From Spectribacter hydrogenoxidans (GTDB lineage Bacteria; Pseudomonadota; Gammaproteobacteria; Nevskiales; Salinisphaeraceae), in contig NZ_JAVRIB010000011.1 of assembly GCF_031846275.1 (NCBI RefSeq), positions 1 through 64,000 of the forward strand: a DNA stretch of 64,000 bases, read 5' to 3'. Each line of letters opens with the position of its first letter. Positions within the stretch are counted from its first letter, which is position 1. Positions 51,289 to 60,244 of this stretch are shown in pieces. Made by a program: the position numbers and the translations under genes. The notes beneath the pieces are model-generated. The model had not been told where the DNA came from. It ran no database searches and was given only the letters and a program-made list of their open reading frames with translations.

Positions 51289-53634
51289 TTGGCCCGATCC
51301 CGTCGTAAATCCCCGGCACGAGGGCGTCGCCGCTGGCTGATACCGGTTGCGGTGATCCTGTGTGCGGTCATGGCCGTGGCGGCGCTCTACACGGTGTATC
51401 TCGACGTACAGGTACGCGGCCGCTTCGAGGGGGCTCGCTGGACATTGCCGGCCAAGGTGTACGCCGATCCGGTGGAGCTTTACATCGGGCAGGCGGCGAC
51501 GCCGGCATCGGTGGTGGCGGATCTCACCCGGCAGGGCTATCGGCGGGACCAGGAAATCGATGCCGCCGGCACCTTTCGCGCCAGCGCCGCCAGCGTTGAT
51601 CTGCATACCCGGGCCTTCGATTTCTGGGACGGCCACCAGCCCGACCGAAGGCTGCGGCTGGCCTTCGGCGATGGGCGCATCCGCTCGCTGACCGCACTCG
51701 ATGACGGTGACGATCCAGCGCTGATGCGTCTGGACCCGATGCTAATCGGCAGCATCTATCCCACCGGCAAGGGCGAGGACCGCATCCTGGTCAAGCTCGG
51801 CGAGGTGCCCCCGATGTTGCCGGCCGGCCTGATCATGGTGGAAGACCGCAACTTCATGGATCACTTCGGCGTGTCGCCCAAGGCAATCCTGCGGGCGGCG
51901 GTGGCCAACCTGCGCGCCGGCGGGGTGGTGCAGGGTGGTTCCACCATCACCCAGCAACTGGTCAAGAACTTCTATCTGACCAACCAGCAGACCCTGGTGC
52001 GCAAGGCCAAGGAAGCCCTGATGGCGATTCTGCTGGATGCCCACTACGACAAGGAAGCGATTCTCGAGGCCTATCTCAATGAGGTGTATCTCGGTCAGGA
52101 GGGCGGCCGTGCGATCCACGGTTTCGGCCTGGCCAGCTACTTCTACTTCGCCAAACCGGTGGAAGAGTTGCAGCCCCATGAAATTGCGCTGCTGGTGGCA
52201 ATGGTCAAGGGACCCAGTTACTACGATCCCCGGCGCCACCCCGACCGTGCCGAATCCCGCCGCAATCTGGTGCTGGACATCTTCGAGGAGGCCGGGTTTC
52301 TCGACACCGAGTCTGCCGTCGCCGCCCGTGGACGGCCGCTGGGAGTCACGGATGCCGGCAGCCGCGGCACCAGCCAGTACCCCGCTTTCATCGACCTCGT
52401 GCGCCGTCAGCTGAAAGGTCAGTACAAGGACGACGACCTCACCGAGGAGGGCCTGCGCATCTTCACCACCCTGGATCCGGATGTTCAGTCGGCGGCGCAT
52501 GAACAGGTGGCGAACGGTCTTGAAGCGCTGGAACGCAGTCGGGGCGTGGATGGCGGCAAACTCCAGGCCGCGGCGGTGGTGACCTCGGTGGAAGGTGGTC
52601 GCATCCTGGCTCTGGTCGGCGGGCGTCAGGCCCGCGGTGCCGGCTTCAACCGGGCCCTGGACGCACAACGGCCGATCGGCTCGCTGGTCAAGCCGGCGGT
52701 GTATCTGACGGCGCTCGACCGGCCGCGCCAGTACAACGTTCTGACGCCGCTGGACGATCGGCCATTGCAGGTGGAACTGGCCAACGGGGATGTCTGGGAA
52801 CCCGCCAACTACGACAACCAGTCCCATGGCGCGGCGGTGCCGCTCTACGAAGCGCTGACGAAGAGTTACAACGTGGCCACCGCGCGGCTGGCGGTGGATC
52901 TGGGTCTGCCGTCGGTGGTGAAAACCCTGCAGGCGCTGGGTTATCCGGGCGACCCGATCCCGGTGCCGGCGCTGGCCCTGGGGGCGGTGGAAATGTCGCC
53001 GATGGAAGTGGCCCAGATTTACAACACGCTGGCGGCGGGCGGCTACTACACGCCATTGCTGGCAATCCGGGCGGTCACTACCCGGCAGGGGGAACCGCTC
53101 AACCGCTATCCGTTGCAGTTACGTCGGGCGTTCGACGAACAGTCGGTGTACCTGCTCAACTGGATTCTGCAGCGGGTGCCGCGTGAAGGCACCGCCCGCT
53201 CGGCCTATCTGACCCTGCCGGATCGACTGCAGGTGGCCGGCAAGACCGGCACTACCAACGAACTGCGCGACAGCTGGTTCGCCGGCTACGGTGGCGACCG
53301 GGTCGGGGTGGTCTGGGTGGGCCGCGACGACAACCAGCCAACGCCGTTCAGTGGGGCCACCGGGGCATTGCAGCTCTGGTCCCGGATGATGCGGGATATC
53401 GAACCCAGCAGTTTCGAGCCGGCTCGGCCCGAGGGTATTCAGACGCTCCCGGTCCGGCTGTCTGCGCGGGATGACAGCCGTCCGGTCGGCCGGGACTGTG
53501 ATCAGGCCGTACAGGTACCGTTCATGGCCGGGTATGCCCCGCCCGGACTCGAACCCTGCGATGCTCCGGTTGCGCCCGATTCCGAACCGGCGGACGATCG
53601 TGATTCCAACTGGTTCCTGGATCTGTTCCGATGA
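51289..53634 (+). CDS. mrcB: Bifunctional penicillin-binding protein 1B
   Basis: PBP1b polymerises and crosslinks peptidoglycan. The 781-aa product starts at TTG 51289 with a short basic cytoplasmic tail and a membrane span (about 15-38), followed by a UB2H-like domain (~55-150) characteristic of PBP1b, a GT51 glycosyltransferase (catalytic E185 in VEDRNF; GGSTITQQLVKN), and a transpeptidase with S465 in SLVK, an SYN motif in TKSYNVATA, and KTGTTNE. The UB2H region is where the lipoprotein activator LpoB binds in E. coli. The next gene, a TPR lipoprotein, overlaps its stop. Confidence 0.96.
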   Translation: MARSRRKSPARGRRRWLIPVAVILCAVMAVAALYTVYLDVQVRGRFEGARWTLPAKVYADPVELYIGQAATPASVVADLTRQGYRRDQEIDAAGTFRASAASVDLHTRAFDFWDGHQPDRRLRLAFGDGRIRSLTALDDGDDPALMRLDPMLIGSIYPTGKGEDRILVKLGEVPPMLPAGLIMVEDRNFMDHFGVSPKAILRAAVANLRAGGVVQGGSTITQQLVKNFYLTNQQTLVRKAKEALMAILLDAHYDKEAILEAYLNEVYLGQEGGRAIHGFGLASYFYFAKPVEELQPHEIALLVAMVKGPSYYDPRRHPDRAESRRNLVLDIFEEAGFLDTESAVAARGRPLGVTDAGSRGTSQYPAFIDLVRRQLKGQYKDDDLTEEGLRIFTTLDPDVQSAAHEQVANGLEALERSRGVDGGKLQAAAVVTSVEGGRILALVGGRQARGAGFNRALDAQRPIGSLVKPAVYLTALDRPRQYNVLTPLDDRPLQVELANGDVWEPANYDNQSHGAAVPLYEALTKSYNVATARLAVDLGLPSVVKTLQALGYPGDPIPVPALALGAVEMSPMEVAQIYNTLAAGGYYTPLLAIRAVTTRQGEPLNRYPLQLRRAFDEQSVYLLNWILQRVPREGTARSAYLTLPDRLQVAGKTGTTNELRDSWFAGYGGDRVGVVWVGRDDNQPTPFSGATGALQLWSRMMRDIEPSSFEPARPEGIQTLPVRLSARDDSRPVGRDCDQAVQVPFMAGYAPPGLEPCDAPVAPDSEPADDRDSNWFLDLFR

Positions 53635-54167
53635 GGCGATTGCTCCTGCCGCTGGCGGTGTCGATGGGGATGATCTGGCTGGCGGGCTGTGCCCCGCGCG
53701 CAGCCTATCCGCCTCCGCCACCGCCGGATTCTCAGGACACGTCCGAGCCGGCACCCCCGGAAGGGCAGCCCGAGCAACCGTCCTCGACTGCCGGGACGCC
53801 GTCGCAACCGGCGCCCACGCTGACCGACGTCAGCGGTCCGGCGGTGGTCGCATTGCTGGATTCCAGCGAGCAGCTGGCCCGGGCGGGCAACCACGATCGC
53901 GCCGCCGCCGCCGCCGAACGGGCGCTGGACGTGGAGCCTCGCAACCCGTTCGTGTATCGACGGCTGGCTGCGCTTTATCTCGATCAGGGCCAGCCCGAGC
54001 AGGCGGAAACCTTTGCCCGCAAGTCCAACAGCCTGGCCGGGCGCAATCCGCCGCTGCGCGCCTCCAACTGGCGGCTGATCGCCGAGGCCCGACGGGCCCG
54101 GGGCGATACCGTCGGCGCCGACGCGGCTGCCAGCCGCGCGGATTACTACGCCGGCCAGTCCCTGTGA
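53631..54167 (+). CDS. TPR-containing lipoprotein, LpoP-like candidate PBP1b activator
   Basis: The 178-aa product has a lipoprotein signal with lipobox LAGC (C20 lipidated), a proline-rich flexible linker (about 25-62), and two TPR-like helix pairs (~75-170, ARAGNHDRAAAAAERALDVEPRNPFVYRRLAALYLDQGQPEQAE). Its ATG overlaps the PBP1b stop (ATGA), so the two are translationally coupled. P. aeruginosa has a TPR lipoprotein, LpoP, that activates PBP1b, and the architecture here fits. That it activates this PBP1b is inference from order and domains. Confidence 0.8.
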   Translation: MRRLLLPLAVSMGMIWLAGCAPRAAYPPPPPPDSQDTSEPAPPEGQPEQPSSTAGTPSQPAPTLTDVSGPAVVALLDSSEQLARAGNHDRAAAAAERALDVEPRNPFVYRRLAALYLDQGQPEQAETFARKSNSLAGRNPPLRASNWRLIAEARRARGDTVGADAAASRADYYAGQSL

Positions 54168-56077
54168 CCACAGCCGATCTGTTCGCCGCCGACGGACCGT
54201 TGGCGGCGCAGCTGTCGGGTTATGCGCCCCGGTCGGTTCAGGTGGCCATGGCCGAGGCCGTGGCCGCCGCGATCGAGACCGACGACCGACTGGTGGTCGA
54301 GGCCGGTACCGGCACCGGCAAGACGCTGGCCTATCTGTTGCCGGCGCTGGCGGCCGGCGGCAAGGTGATCGTGTCCACGGCCACCCGCCATCTCCAGGAA
54401 CAGATCTATGCCAACGACATTCCCCTGGTCACCGCTGCGCTGGGCGTGCGGCCACGGGTGCGACTGCTCAAGGGGCGCGCCAACTATCTCTGCCGGCATC
54501 GGCTGGCGTTGACCGAGGCCGGCGGTGATCTGCGCAGCCCGGCGCTGCGGGCCCGGCTGCGCGGGGTGCGTGACTGGTCGATGCGAACCCGCATCGGTGA
54601 TCTGAGCGAGATCGGCGACATCGACGACGGCTCTCCGTTGTGGCCGCGGGTGTCGTCGACGGTGGACAACTGTCTGGGTACGGAATGCCCCGAATTCGAG
54701 GACTGCTGGGTGGTGGCGGCGCGCCGCGCGGCCCAGGCGGCCGAGGTGGTGATCGTCAATCATCATCTGCTGTTCGCGGATCTGACCCTGCGCGAGCAGG
54801 GGTTCGGTGAACTGCTGCCGGGTGCTGATACAGTGATTCTCGACGAAGCCCATCGCCTGCCCGACATCGCCGGCCAGTTCTTCGGCCACAGCCTGTCCAG
54901 CCGGCGGGTGCGCGACGTGATCCGGGACGGTCATGCCGAAGCGCTGGCTGCCGGCGGCGACATGCCGGACCTGACCGCGGCGCTGGAAGAACTGGGCGCG
55001 GCCGAGGCCACGGTCAACGACTGCTTTGCCCAGAGCGACAGCACGCTCGCCTGGCGGGCGTTCGTCGCGCGGCGCGGCGCGGAGGCGGCGGCGGGTCAAC
55101 TGGTAGCTGCCCTGAATGGCTTGGCTGATGCGCTGGCAGAGGTGGCAGAGAGAGCCGACGCGCTGGCCGCCCTGGGGCATCGTGTCGCCGAGCTGGGGGA
55201 GCGGGGCGAGGCGCTGCTGCGCGAATCCGAGGCCGAGGTCCGCTGGGTCGAACGGCGGGGCAGCGGCTGGTTCTGGCATGCCACCCCGCTGGATGTGGCC
55301 GCGCCGTTCGAACGAGCCCTGCAGGCGCACACGGGTTCCTGGGTGTTCACGTCCGCCACCCTGAGCGTCAACGGGTCGCTCGACTACTTCGCCGGCCGTC
55401 TGGGCCTGAACGATGCGACCCAGCATTTGTTCGACAGCCCCTTCGATTACCGCAACAACAGCCTACTGTATCTGCCCGCCTCGATGCCGCTGCCCAGCGA
55501 CGGAGGCTTCGATGCCGCGTTCGCCGGGCAGGTCCTGGGGCTGGTCGAGGCCAGTCAGGGCGGGGCATTCGTGCTCTGCACCAGTTTCCGCTCGTTGCAT
55601 GCCGTGGCCGGCCGCCTGCGTCAGGCCGGCGTGGGGCCGCTGCTGGTGCAGGGGGAACAGGGCCGCGCGGCCTTGCTGTCGGAATTCCGTGATCATGGCG
55701 ACGCGGTGCTGGTGGGCACCGGCAGTTTCTGGGAGGGTGTGGATGTGCGCGGGCCGGCCCTGCGGCTGGTGATCATCGACCGGTTGCCCTTCGCCTCGCC
55801 CTCGGACCCGGTGCTGGCCGCCCGGGTCGACGCCATGCGTCAGCGCGGCGAGGCCCCGTTCCCCGATTACCAGGTGCCCCAGGCGGTGATTGCCCTCAAG
55901 CAGGGCGTCGGTCGGCTGATCCGGGACCATGCCGATCGGGGTCTGCTGGCGATCTGCGACCCGCGCCTGACCAGCAAGGGCTACGGCCGGATATTCCTGT
56001 CCAGCCTGCCGGACCTGCCGGTCACCCGGTCGCGCGACGATGCCGAGGCGTTCCTGCGGGCGGCGGTGTCGGCATGA
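54164..56077 (+). CDS. yoaA: YoaA-like DinG/XPD-family ATP-dependent helicase
   Basis: From GTG 54164, overlapping the TPR lipoprotein stop, the product is 637 aa, matching E. coli YoaA (636). Superfamily 2 motifs: Walker A GTGTGKT (48-54), DEAH in VILDEAHRLPD, and motif VI in KQGVGRLIRD. Between motifs lie four cysteines (one in YLCRHR; CLGTECPEFEDC) fitting the XPD-type iron-sulfur cluster. YoaA works with the replication clamp-loader subunit HolC in repair of stalled forks. DinG is longer (716 aa), so YoaA is preferred. Confidence 0.92.
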   Translation: MTTADLFAADGPLAAQLSGYAPRSVQVAMAEAVAAAIETDDRLVVEAGTGTGKTLAYLLPALAAGGKVIVSTATRHLQEQIYANDIPLVTAALGVRPRVRLLKGRANYLCRHRLALTEAGGDLRSPALRARLRGVRDWSMRTRIGDLSEIGDIDDGSPLWPRVSSTVDNCLGTECPEFEDCWVVAARRAAQAAEVVIVNHHLLFADLTLREQGFGELLPGADTVILDEAHRLPDIAGQFFGHSLSSRRVRDVIRDGHAEALAAGGDMPDLTAALEELGAAEATVNDCFAQSDSTLAWRAFVARRGAEAAAGQLVAALNGLADALAEVAERADALAALGHRVAELGERGEALLRESEAEVRWVERRGSGWFWHATPLDVAAPFERALQAHTGSWVFTSATLSVNGSLDYFAGRLGLNDATQHLFDSPFDYRNNSLLYLPASMPLPSDGGFDAAFAGQVLGLVEASQGGAFVLCTSFRSLHAVAGRLRQAGVGPLLVQGEQGRAALLSEFRDHGDAVLVGTGSFWEGVDVRGPALRLVIIDRLPFASPSDPVLAARVDAMRQRGEAPFPDYQVPQAVIALKQGVGRLIRDHADRGLLAICDPRLTSKGYGRIFLSSLPDLPVTRSRDDAEAFLRAAVSA

Positions 56078-56748
56078 GGATACTGGCGCTCGACGCGGCC
56101 ACCGAGGGCTGTTCCGCGGCCCTGATCGGGCCGGATCTGGCGCTGTCCCGGTTCGAGGTGGCCCCGCGCCGGCATGCCGACCTGCTGTTGCCCATGGCCG
56201 AGGAACTGCTGGCCGAGGCCGGCTGGTCGCTACACGACCTGGATGCACTGGCGTTCGGCCGCGGGCCGGGCGCCTTTACCGGCTTGCGGATTGCGGCCGG
56301 CCTGATCCAGGGCCTGGCGCTGGGCGCTGACTTGTCGGTGGTCGGCATTTCCGATCTGGCGGCCCTGGCCGCCGGGGCGCGGCGTAGCGCTGGCGTGAAT
56401 CGCTGTCTGGTGGTCAACGATGCCCGCATGCAGGAGGTCTACTGGGCTGCCTACGATTTTGACGACCGGGACGAACCGCGGTGTCTCGGCGAGGAACAGG
56501 TTGCGCCGCCGGCGGCGGTGGTGGCGCCCGCGGGCGAGTGGTATCCGGCCGGCAACGGCTGGATGGCCTATCCGGAAGCACTGGCCACCGTGCATGCCGC
56601 GGCGAATGGCCCGGTGGCCGCGATTCATCCTCACGCCCTGGACATCGCCCGGCTGGCGGCCTCGCGGGTAGCCCGCGGTGACGCCGGGTCGGCGGCGGAT
56701 GCTATTCCTGTCTATGTGCGTGACCAGGTGGCCCGAAAGTCTGCTTGA
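56074..56748 (+). CDS. tsaB: tRNA threonylcarbamoyladenosine biosynthesis protein TsaB
   Basis: TsaB partners TsaD and TsaE in making t6A37 in tRNAs that read ANN codons. The 224-aa ASKHA-fold protein begins MRILALDAATEGCSAAL and contains the family loop FGRGPGAFTGLRIAAGLIQGLALG. It overlaps yoaA (ATGA). The yoaA-tsaB neighbourhood is also seen in enterobacteria. It lies convergent with the GDSL lipoprotein gene. Confidence 0.95.
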   Translation: MRILALDAATEGCSAALIGPDLALSRFEVAPRRHADLLLPMAEELLAEAGWSLHDLDALAFGRGPGAFTGLRIAAGLIQGLALGADLSVVGISDLAALAAGARRSAGVNRCLVVNDARMQEVYWAAYDFDDRDEPRCLGEEQVAPPAAVVAPAGEWYPAGNGWMAYPEALATVHAAANGPVAAIHPHALDIARLAASRVARGDAGSAADAIPVYVRDQVARKSA

Positions 56749-56938
56749 GGACCATGCCGATACCGTTTTCGGCAACTGCCTGGCCAGGGCACCGTACGAT
56801 CCAGTAGGGCGAGATTTATCGCGTCTGTTTGGTACCTGCCCCGATCATCGACATCGCGGTGCGACGGCATGGATGCAGCCCTACATCGGATCGCTATCCG
56901 TAGGCGGGGACCAGAAAAGCGTTTCCCCGACATGTCGT

Positions 56939-57574
56939 TCAGGGTAGGGCGCCGGCCTCGCGCAGCCGCGTCGCCACTGTTTCGGCCAGTTGAGCGTAAC
57001 CGGCCGCGTTGGCGTGGACCCGGTCCGATTTCAGCTCGGCGTCTCGCAGAATCCGGTTGAGCTCGCCCGACAGCAGCGGTACCTCGTAACGCTCGGCCAG
57101 GTCGGCATATAACGCATGATCGCCACCCAGCAGCATCAGTTCCGGGACCGCGATCAGCAGTACCGGGATATCTCGTTCCCGCAGGGCTTCGAGCATGGCG
57201 GCGAGATCGTCCCGGGTTGCTGCCGGGTCCCGCTTGCGCAGGAAATCGTTGCCGCCCAGGCAGAGCAGGACCATATCCGGCCGGTGCTCGGCCAGGGCCG
57301 CCGGCAGCCGTTGCCGACCCTGGGCGGTGGTTTCGCCCGGCACGCCCGCATTGACCACGCGTCGGCCAATCAATGCCTGGAGGCGGGCGGGGTAGGCCTG
57401 GTCCCGGGTGGTGCCGGTGCCGTGGGTCAGGCTGTCGCCGAAGGCCAGGATGGTGGCGTCGCCGGCAAGCATCGGCAGCGATGGCGGCGTGCTGCAGCCT
57501 GCCAGCACCAGCATGAGCAGCAGCGGTTGCAATAATTCGATCAGGAAACGATAGTGGCGCAATGATCTATTCAC
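56939..57574 (-). CDS. SGNH/GDSL lipoprotein esterase (TesA-like)
   Basis: The product has a hydrophobic N-terminus ending in the lipobox LAGC, then an SGNH hydrolase domain: block I FGDSLTHGTG with the serine nucleophile, block III GGNDFLR, and block V SDRVHANAAGY with the Asp-His pair. It resembles the TesA/ArE arylesterase-lysophospholipase group. The start is uncertain: GTG 57574 gives 211 aa but overlaps the divergent gene by 13 bp; TTG at 57562 gives a shorter signal that would still reach the lipobox. Being lipidated it likely sits on the periplasmic side, like E. coli TesA, which is periplasmic. Confidence 0.87.
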   Translation of the reverse strand: MNRSLRHYRFLIELLQPLLLMLVLAGCSTPPSLPMLAGDATILAFGDSLTHGTGTTRDQAYPARLQALIGRRVVNAGVPGETTAQGRQRLPAALAEHRPDMVLLCLGGNDFLRKRDPAATRDDLAAMLEALRERDIPVLLIAVPELMLLGGDHALYADLAERYEVPLLSGELNRILRDAELKSDRVHANAAGYAQLAETVATRLREAGALP

Positions 57575-58104
57575 TTGGTGACAAGACGCCGGTACTGCCG
57601 GCGGACGGGGATTACTACATTGCCGACAATGCCACGGTGATCGGCGATGTGGTACTGGAAAAGGGCGCCAGCGTCTGGTTTCAGGCAGTGATCCGGGGCG
57701 ATTGTGATCGCATCGTGATCGGTGAGGAAAGCAACATCCAGGACGGGGCGGTGATCCATACCGACCCGGGCATCCAGGTACATGTCGGGCGCGGTGTGAC
57801 GGTGGGCCACCAGGCCATGCTGCACGGCTGCGAACTCGGCGAGAACAGCCTGATCGGCATCCAGGCGTTGATCCTCAACGGCGCGAAAGTGGGTCGCAAC
57901 TGCCTGATCGGCGCCCAGGCGCTGATTCCGGAAGGCGCCGAGATTCCCGATAACAGCCTGGTGCTGGGATCGCCCGGCAAGGTCAAGCGGGAACTCGATG
58001 AAAGCCACATCGAGATGCTGCGCCACGGCGCGTCGCATTATGTGGAAAACGGCCGGCGATTCCGCGAACAGCTGCGCGTCTACGATCCGGAAACGGGCAG
58101 GTAG
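57562..58104 (+). CDS. Gamma carbonic anhydrase family protein (YrdA-like)
   Basis: The 180-aa product is a left-handed beta-helix of hexapeptide repeats (IQDGAVIHTD, VTVGHQAMLHGCELG, SLIGIQALILNGAKVG). The three zinc-ligand histidines of the gamma-CA family are present in the IHTD and GHQAMLHG segments. E. coli YrdA-type proteins have this sequence but no proven carbonic anhydrase activity. AGGAAA lies 13 bp upstream of the ATG. The gene overlaps the GDSL gene at its 5' end and rsmJ by 25 bp at its 3' end, both on the opposite strand. Confidence 0.92.
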   Translation: MIYSLGDKTPVLPADGDYYIADNATVIGDVVLEKGASVWFQAVIRGDCDRIVIGEESNIQDGAVIHTDPGIQVHVGRGVTVGHQAMLHGCELGENSLIGIQALILNGAKVGRNCLIGAQALIPEGAEIPDNSLVLGSPGKVKRELDESHIEMLRHGASHYVENGRRFREQLRVYDPETGR

Positions 58105-58820
58105 ACGTCGAAGCGGGCGCGACCGCCCCGAACCTGGTGGTCGGGCCGGGCCAGCGCGGGGCTGCGTGGATGATGCTTCATTGCCACCCGCAGGCCGGTG
58201 GCCCGGGCGGCCTTCAGCAGAGCGCCGGCATCGGGATCGTCCCCCACGACCTGCCGCAGCATCTGCAGCTCCCGCTTGGGCAGAGCCGAACGGCGATCAC
58301 CGCCGAACATGGGATCGAGATAGATGGCGTCGAAATCCGACGCCGTCAGATCTTTCAGCCGGACCGGGGCATCATCGACCGTGACGCCCCGCCAGCCGGC
58401 AATCCAGGTTGCGCCGGCGGTGCTGGCGCGATTCGCGGCATCCTCGACCAGGGTGGCCACGACCGGTGAGCGCTCGATCGCAGTGACCCGGCAACCCAGG
58501 CGCAACAGATGGGCACTGTCCCGGCCCAGGCCGCAGGTGGCGTCGAGAATCCGCGGCGTGGCTTTACCCCGCAGGCCCAGGGCCCGGGCGATCAACGCGC
58601 GGCGTCCTTCGCGGGCGCGTCGGTCCAGCCCGGCATCCAGCCAGTCGGCGCGCAGGCCCTGCCACGGCATGTCGGCCACCCGAAGCTCCAGACCGGCGGC
58701 GGTCAGCGCCAGATACACGCCGTTTGCCGGTGGGTCGGCGATGGTATCAGCCGGGATCCGGCTGGCAAGCCCGGCCAGACAGGCCGGATTCGCACCGGGT
58801 TCGGCCCAGAGACCGATCAC
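58080..58820 (-). CDS. rsmJ: 16S rRNA (guanine(1516)-N(2))-methyltransferase RsmJ
   Basis: RsmJ methylates G1516 of 16S rRNA. The 246-aa product has the SAM-binding motif LDATCGLGRDSAHLL and the catalytic region YLDPMFGG, both specific to the RsmJ (YhiQ) family, where the motif usually reads DPMFP. Length matches E. coli (250). It overlaps the convergent gamma-CA gene by 25 bp and has the SCP2 gene upstream on the same strand, 15 bp away. Confidence 0.95.
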   Translation of the reverse strand: MIGLWAEPGANPACLAGLASRIPADTIADPPANGVYLALTAAGLELRVADMPWQGLRADWLDAGLDRRAREGRRALIARALGLRGKATPRILDATCGLGRDSAHLLRLGCRVTAIERSPVVATLVEDAANRASTAGATWIAGWRGVTVDDAPVRLKDLTASDFDAIYLDPMFGGDRRSALPKRELQMLRQVVGDDPDAGALLKAARATGLRVAMKHHPRSPALARPDHQVRGGRARFDVYLPVSGS

Positions 58821-58835
58821 GGCGCGGCGCGTGAC

Positions 58836-59159
58836 CTACTGGCTGAGACGGTCGGCATCGAACAGCGACGTCAGCTTCTGGGCCAGCATGATGTCGCCGT
58901 CCACCTGCAGCTTGCCGGTCATGAAGGCGGTCATGCCGTTGAGCTCGCCGGTAAGCAGGGCAACCAGATCGTCGTCATCCATGCGCAGGGTGACATCGGC
59001 GTTGTCGGTCTCGCCTTCCTGAACCTGGCAGGTGCCGTTGTCGATGACCATGTGCATCGGCGTGGAGATGGCGTACTGGATGGTGGCGTTCATGTCGCCG
59101 GCGGCGCTGGCATCGAATGCCTGCGGCATCATTTCGATCAGGGCCTTGGCATTACTCAT
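58836..59159 (-). CDS. SCP2 sterol-binding domain protein
   Basis: Starting at ATG 59159, with GGGGAGA upstream, the product is 107 aa. It is a single SCP2 domain: a strand pair with ATIQYAIST...MVIDNGTCQVQEGE, then DVTLRMDDDDLVALLTGELNGMTAFMTGKLQVDGDIMLAQKL, the typical C-terminal part with the GK/VDGD segment. SCP2 proteins bind lipids or other hydrophobic ligands; some act with ubiquinone factors (UbiJ/UbiT), but these are longer. It precedes rsmJ on the same strand. Confidence 0.9.
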   Translation of the reverse strand: MSNAKALIEMMPQAFDASAAGDMNATIQYAISTPMHMVIDNGTCQVQEGETDNADVTLRMDDDDLVALLTGELNGMTAFMTGKLQVDGDIMLAQKLTSLFDADRLSQ

Positions 59160-59341
59160 CACTCGTCTCCCCTTGGTTGGCGTGCAATACGTGGATGCAT
59201 GAAAGCGCCATATCATCCATGCCGCAGGGACGGTTGACTACAGGTAACAATGATATTCGGAAAATTTTCTTTCACGAAAAGCGCTTGGGCAATCCTTGGT
59301 TGCGTGGCATACCGGGATTACCGGCCGGATTGCGCGGCGGC
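59160..59341. other. A+T-rich gap upstream of the SCP2 gene
   Basis: This gap holds the promoter of the minus-strand SCP2-rsmJ pair. It contains an A+T-rich patch with the palindrome GAAAATTTTC (59260-59269), unusual for this chromosome, and on the minus strand TATCAT-like sequence nearby. No gene is evident. Confidence 0.35.
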
Positions 59342-59602
59342 TCAACCCTCCAGAAAATCGACCACCGCGTTGTAGCCGCTCTCGGTCAGCAGCACCGCAT
59401 TGACGCTGCTGGCATAGATGCGGCCGGCGGTCCGCAGCCGCTCGATCTCGCGGTGGTCCTGCTCGGCGCTGAGATAGTAGAAGTCCCGCCCCTCGTCGAA
59501 ACCGTCCTTGAGCTGCTTGAAGGCCAGAAAGGCGGTGCCCTTGGTGGATCCGTTCGCCTCGTCGATCTCCTTGAGGCTCCAGGTTTTTTCGGCTTTGATC
59601 AT
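59342..59602 (-). CDS. Conserved-looking small protein, 86 aa, unknown function
   Basis: The preferred start is ATG 59602 (MIKAEKTWSLKEIDEANGSTKGTAF), since the upstream extension to 59671 has no protein-like pattern. The 86 aa contain an N-terminal helix that resembles a specificity helix-turn-helix (SLKEIDEANGSTKGTAFLAFKQL), a middle YYLSAEQDHREIERLRTAGRIY and a C-terminal LLTESGYNAVVDFLEG. I recall similar short proteins in Halomonas-like bacteria but no assigned function. It could bind nucleic acid; this is inference. It is divergent from the next gene. Confidence 0.6.
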   Translation of the reverse strand: MIKAEKTWSLKEIDEANGSTKGTAFLAFKQLKDGFDEGRDFYYLSAEQDHREIERLRTAGRIYASSVNAVLLTESGYNAVVDFLEG

Positions 59603-59771
59603 GAACGGATGGGGGCAATGGCCGGACGAGGCGAAGACCGGCAAGCTATCACCGGCTCCCGGGAGGGTCAATCGCCTGCGCCGGCGACGTGACGCGTTCG
59701 TTTTGAGTCTTTATAGTCAACTGATCAGATTGGCTTTTTAGTCAGTGGGTGAAGACAGGCAAGAGGACAAC

Positions 59772-60113
59772 ATGAAAGTCACCGAACTGATCGAGCATTG
59801 GCGGGCCGGGGACGGCGAACCCCGCGCGGCGCGGGAATACCGGCTGCGGCTGCCGGTCTACGACGCGGCCAAGGTCGCCGCGCTCACCGAGCTGTTCCCG
59901 GGGCTGACCGAGGAACGCATTCTCACCGACCTGCTTTCGGCCGCGCTTGACGATCTCAGCGCCTCGTTCGCCTATGTCGAAGGCAATGACGTGGTGGCGC
60001 GGGACGAGGAGGGCGACCCCATTTACGCCGATGCCGGTCTCACTCCTAGGTTCCACGAGGCGGCGCGGCGGCATGCGGACGCGCTCAAGCGGGAAACGGA
60101 AGGCTCGTCATAA
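59772..60113 (+). CDS. Conserved hypothetical protein sometimes named pilin assembly or type 1 pili tip component
   Basis: ATG 59772 has AGAGGA 7 bp upstream and yields 113 aa (MKVTELIEHWRAGDGEPRAAREY). The sequence YRLRLPVYDAAKVAALTELFPGLTEERILTDLLSAALDDLSASFAYVEG is a mostly helical family found in Pseudomonas and relatives and often annotated without evidence as a pilus component. There is no signal peptide, so a cytoplasmic role is more likely. It precedes the Nudix gene directly. Confidence 0.7.
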   Translation: MKVTELIEHWRAGDGEPRAAREYRLRLPVYDAAKVAALTELFPGLTEERILTDLLSAALDDLSASFAYVEGNDVVARDEEGDPIYADAGLTPRFHEAARRHADALKRETEGSS

Positions 60114-60244
60114 CCGTCGTTACCCGTCATCCGCTGATCGAACGCCTCGCTGCCGCCCTTCGCTCGACGCATCTGGCTGCCCCGCGGGCGCTGGTCGATC
60201 TGGGACTGCCGTCGGCGGCAGCGCATATTCTGGATGAACCCGCC

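Noticed and set aside
56678..56947. Possible 89-aa gene in the tsaB to GDSL gap
   Set aside because: It begins inside tsaB, lacks a ribosome site and shows no protein-like pattern; the gap has only weak hairpins.
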